Shown piece by piece: positions 61,373 through 64,000 of a stretch of 64,000 bases of DNA. This DNA is from Reticulascus tulasneorum (taxonomy: Eukaryota > Ascomycota > Sordariomycetes > Glomerellales > Reticulascaceae). How positions within the stretch are numbered: the first letter of the stretch is position 1; each line of letters begins with the position of its first letter. The notes under the pieces were generated by a model. That model was not told the origin of the DNA and did not search any database. It saw only the letters and a list, made by a program, of their open reading frames with translations. Position numbers and translations under genes: made by a program. The stretch lies in contig LSAX01000008.1 in assembly GCA_001557505.1 (NCBI GenBank), forward strand, positions 2,170,001 through 2,234,000, read 5' to 3'.

Positions 61373-63373
61373 ATGGCTCCACCGGCGTGGGTTCCGACCA
61401 AACGGAAGCGTGCGCAAGAGGTATCAACATCAAGTCTCTCGAAGAAACCGCTCTCGAAGAGAACGCTCTCAAAGAAAGCAGCGACGGGAGCAGCTACGGG
61501 AGCAGCGACGGGAGCATCGGCATCATCGAATGAAGGGTTCCTTAAGGAACTCTCTGCACCGCTGAAATTTGCATATATGAATGCAGTCTCCAGTCTTGAT
61601 GCTTACCCTACTAGCCGATGGAACTCAGTGCCGTGGAGGAACTTCTCGCGCTGGATGGAAGGGAAAGGGGAAATTAAACCAATGGCCCTGCTCGCATTGT
61701 ACGAAAGAGAAAAGTATAATTGGACCGGGCCAGCTACGCGATTCAACAGGACTTTCGAAGTCACATGGGCGGAGTGGTGGCCACCTTACAGAGCCAGACT
61801 AGTGTCAGGGCAGGGCGTCAGTGATATGGAGCCTCGGAGAAGACCGGGTCCGCCAAAGAAGAGATTGAAGATGAGTGGTGGTTGGGCAATGCCGGATAAG
61901 GAAGAGAAAGCTTTTGATCAGTGGTTGGATGAGGAATATGAAGCAAGTGACTTGACTGACGATGAAGACGCGGCGACAGACGATGACGAAGCGCTAACTG
62001 ACGATGAAGAGGCGCTAACTGACGATGAAGAGGCGCTAACTGACGATGAAGAGGCGCTAACTGACGATGGCCACGATCTGAATGATGATGAACGCGACCT
62101 GACTGATGATGAACGCGATCTGACTGAGGGTGGCCACGATATGAATGATGATGAACATGCTCTTATTGACGATGAACACGATATCACCGATGATGAACTC
62201 CCTGTTAGACAGCGGGCCGAGGGACTTCAATCAATCATCAACAACGGCACCAAGGCGTTTAACGAGAAAAAGCAAGAGGTTGCGGATGGAAAAGTCGGTG
62301 CAATGGTCCAGAACACAATCGACAAGGCGATGGTGGAAGGTTTGGGCGACCGAATTAAGCAGCACGTTGACGAGAGAATGGACGAGAAGATTGACAAACC
62401 ACTCGACGAGAAGCTCAACAAAAGGCTCAACGAGAGATTCGACGAGATGCTTGACGAGATGCTTGACGAGAAGCTCAACAAGAAACTCGATGAGATGCTT
62501 GGTGAGAAGCTCACCAAGCAACTCGATGAGGAGCTCAACAGAAAGCTCAACAAGAGATTTGACGAAGTGCTTGACGAGAAGCTCAACAAGAAACTCGACG
62601 AGAAGCTCAGCGAGAAGCTCAGAAAGATACTTGACGAGATGCTTGACGAAAAGCTCAACAGGAGACTCGACGAGATGCTCGGAGAGAAGCTCACCAAGAG
62701 ACTCGATGAGATGCTTGACGAGAAGCTTACCCAGAGACTCGATGGGATGCTCAGCGAGAAGCTCTCCAAGGAGCTCAACAAGATGCTCACAATGATGGTG
62801 AACGAAACAGTTGCCAAAGAATTCAAGGCCAGAGTGGAGGAACCCGTCGCCAATAAAACAGATGAACCCGTCAACAATCCAAAAAGTGGCATCCAAATCA
62901 CCCGTGATGAGTTGACCAGCATCATCAAGGAACGGGATAGCACAATGCTGACTTCATTCGATCGACTGGTGGCAACGGTGCAGGGCGAAATCAGCAACTC
63001 ATTGACAGCGGCTTTTGGACGACAGCAGCAGATGCGACACGATTCTATCGCCAGAGAGTCTCCACGAGTGCCATCATATTCTCTAGCGTTCGATCCGGCT
63101 CGCCGAGAGTCATCAAGACTCGCATCGCCCTCCATGCTTTTCGATGCCCGCCGAGATTCAACACAACCAGCTTTTGTATTGCCGCCTCAGCCAGCATTCC
63201 CAGCCAGGAACGAATTAGAAGGACACCATTTTGGCCAGCTACAACCTAACTTCTATCCCTCGCCATCGCAACCAGTGCCCCAGACATATGGCATGGGTCA
63301 TCAAGAGCGACGGGACTCAAGCCAACTCGCCAGACCCAATTTCGCCAGAGACACCCAAGAGACTAATCGCTGA
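61373..63373 (+). CDS. Orphan protein with 36 xxxL tetrad repeats and acidic heptapeptide repeats
   Basis: 666 aa from ATG 61373 (gactATGG). Layout: K/S/T/A-rich N-terminus with a small ATG-AATG-type repeat; a W-rich block (WNSVPWRNFSRWMEGKGEIK, TWAEWWPPYRARL); an acidic region of EALTDDE heptapeptides (about residues 203-228); then residues 333-476, an unbroken run of four-residue units with a hydrophobic fourth position (DEML, DEKL, NKKL, GEKL, TKRL...). The C-terminal P/S/Q-rich tail contains RRESSRLAS-like repeats. It is predicted to be a long charged helix with a disordered rest. No signal peptide or known domain is seen. The reading frame is real because the repeats hold frame through 2 kb. 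The minus-strand ORF opposite is an artefact of the repeat. Function unknown. Confidence 0.72.
   Translation: MAPPAWVPTKRKRAQEVSTSSLSKKPLSKRTLSKKAATGAATGAATGASASSNEGFLKELSAPLKFAYMNAVSSLDAYPTSRWNSVPWRNFSRWMEGKGEIKPMALLALYEREKYNWTGPATRFNRTFEVTWAEWWPPYRARLVSGQGVSDMEPRRRPGPPKKRLKMSGGWAMPDKEEKAFDQWLDEEYEASDLTDDEDAATDDDEALTDDEEALTDDEEALTDDEEALTDDGHDLNDDERDLTDDERDLTEGGHDMNDDEHALIDDEHDITDDELPVRQRAEGLQSIINNGTKAFNEKKQEVADGKVGAMVQNTIDKAMVEGLGDRIKQHVDERMDEKIDKPLDEKLNKRLNERFDEMLDEMLDEKLNKKLDEMLGEKLTKQLDEELNRKLNKRFDEVLDEKLNKKLDEKLSEKLRKILDEMLDEKLNRRLDEMLGEKLTKRLDEMLDEKLTQRLDGMLSEKLSKELNKMLTMMVNETVAKEFKARVEEPVANKTDEPVNNPKSGIQITRDELTSIIKERDSTMLTSFDRLVATVQGEISNSLTAAFGRQQQMRHDSIARESPRVPSYSLAFDPARRESSRLASPSMLFDARRDSTQPAFVLPPQPAFPARNELEGHHFGQLQPNFYPSPSQPVPQTYGMGHQERRDSSQLARPNFARDTQETNR
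61976..62065 (+). repeat. 21 bp tandem repeat encoding EALTDDE heptapeptides
   Basis: The unit GCGCTAACTGACGATGAAGAG occurs about three times almost perfectly, with degenerate units on both sides (GACGAAGCGCTAACTGACGA, then GACGATGGCCACGATCTGAA). Perfect neighbours and decayed edges indicate recent expansion. Confidence 0.85.
62369..62800 (+). repeat. 12 bp periodic coding repeat, 36 tetrads
   Basis: The DNA repeats in 12-base units such as GACGAGATGCTT, GACGAGAAGCTC and AACAAGAAACTC, all in one frame. Every fourth residue is L, M, I, F or V for 144 residues. Units group loosely into 36 bp (DEML-DEKL-NKKL) super-repeats. Confidence 0.88.
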
Positions 63374-64000
63374 GCTTGTCTCGAGCAAGTTGGAACTTTG
63401 ATGATCCGGACGTGTCCTTTGTTCTTTGGGAGGGCGATGATACTGTTGGTTACTGGGTCTTGAATCCTCTCCATCACCTAGCTAGATTGTCAATACACGT
63501 GTATCGAATGGGCGGCCGTTTGTGGTCCTTTATGGGTTGTTTGTCGACTGAGACTACTTATAGTGCTGTAGACCGTCTTAACCCCAGCCGTCTTGCCACA
63601 CAAATACCAGTGCCTCCAAACTTAACCGTTTCCACTAGCGAGAGCGCTATGCTAGTCTGCCACATGAAGGTGAATGTACACGAACGCCACACAAATCATT
63701 GATCATGTAACCTGCCGACGATGTAAGCCGACACTATGATGAAAGAAACGTCTATACACACATCCGCTGATTATGAACAAGCCGGATGATGCACGACCCA
63801 ACCCCACTTTCGGTTCCGTGTTCTACATTCCAGTCAACGTCCAGGACAATGAAGTCAATTGTGGGTGAACAAAGACTTGTTTGATGTGGAATAAAGAGAT
63901 TGTGTACGCCCATCCATGCTGTATCCCAAGCCTTGTGGAAGCATTCGCTAGTATATATAGCAGCTCTCCCTCCCGGTCAGAAAGAGCTCTCCATCCAGAG
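63374..64000. other. 3' region at the window edge
   Basis: No gene is assigned. An open frame at 63376-63702 starts at TTG, lies in a different frame from the upstream gene and shows no known motif. The last 100 bp contain TATATATA-like sequence that could be a promoter of a gene beyond the window. Confidence 0.35.

Noticed and set aside
62369..62800. Regular repeats considered as a CRISPR-like array or non-coding satellite
   Set aside because: There are no unique spacers, the units vary in a codon-wise manner, and the frame is kept throughout; it is a coding repeat.
62227..63135. 302-codon minus-strand L/S-rich ORF resembling a membrane protein
   Set aside because: Produced by reading the 12 bp repeat of the plus-strand gene backwards; the hydrophobic look is an artefact.
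63376..63702. 108-codon ORF after the tetrad-repeat gene
   Set aside because: Starts at TTG, different frame, no motif; more likely 3' flank.

Overview
The window is nuclear DNA of a filamentous ascomycete (Pezizomycotina, most likely a Sordariomycete). Short 45-80 bp introns carry GTRNGT donors, CTRAC-type branch points and YAG acceptors. The gene content is also fungal: HET-domain proteins, a Zn2Cys6 regulator, a PTH11/rhodopsin-like membrane protein, a LaeA-type methyltransferase, TSR3, GGA and a vacuolar pepsin. I saw no tRNA, rRNA, CRISPR array or complete transposon. Family names come from motif recognition only. Exon joins were worked out by reading splice sites and checking phase.

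Layout. (1) 1-5.1 kb is core: a vacuolar aspartic protease and a long conserved protein with a Q/P-rich tail. (2) About 5.5-42.6 kb looks like an accessory island. It holds two HET genes, a methyltransferase, a secreted beta-lactamase-fold protein, a CCHC-knuckle gene followed by an HNH-nuclease gene and a decayed P-loop/helicase-like pseudogene, a zinc-type oxidoreductase divergent from a Zn2Cys6 regulator, an alpha/beta-hydrolase pseudogene, a six-exon rhodopsin-like gene, a tyrosinase, a STE14-like methyltransferase with a damaged tail, a phosphoserine aminotransferase, a small secreted six-cysteine protein, an orphan gene with decayed duplicates, a BTB protein, and a second, frameshifted CCHC gene. 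Intergenic distances are long and relics are frequent. (3) 43-60.7 kb is dense core: two divergent mitochondrial-protein genes, a PDAP1-like phosphoprotein, a two-TM membrane protein, mitochondrial IF-2, TSR3, GGA and an SNIP1/Pml1-like FHA protein. (4) 61-64 kb holds an orphan gene encoding a very regular four-residue repeat.

The most unusual signals are these. Two CCHC paralogs each carry a separate in-frame TAG before a conserved C-terminal tail. The CCHC, HNH and P-loop genes stand in a row. The junction between the Zn2Cys6 and rhodopsin genes occurs twice, flanking a HET/hydrolase block, and one copy shows RIP-like C-to-T changes. The terminal orphan gene has 36 consecutive xxxL tetrads.

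Functional links suggested by the layout are vacuolar proteolysis and trans-Golgi/vacuole sorting (PEP4, GGA), mitochondrial gene expression (IF-2, the DUF155 protein, the presequence protein), ribosome maturation (TSR3) and splicing (SNIP1/Pml1). In the island they are nonself recognition (HET) and secondary or redox chemistry (oxidoreductase plus regulator, methyltransferase, tyrosinase). These links are inferred.
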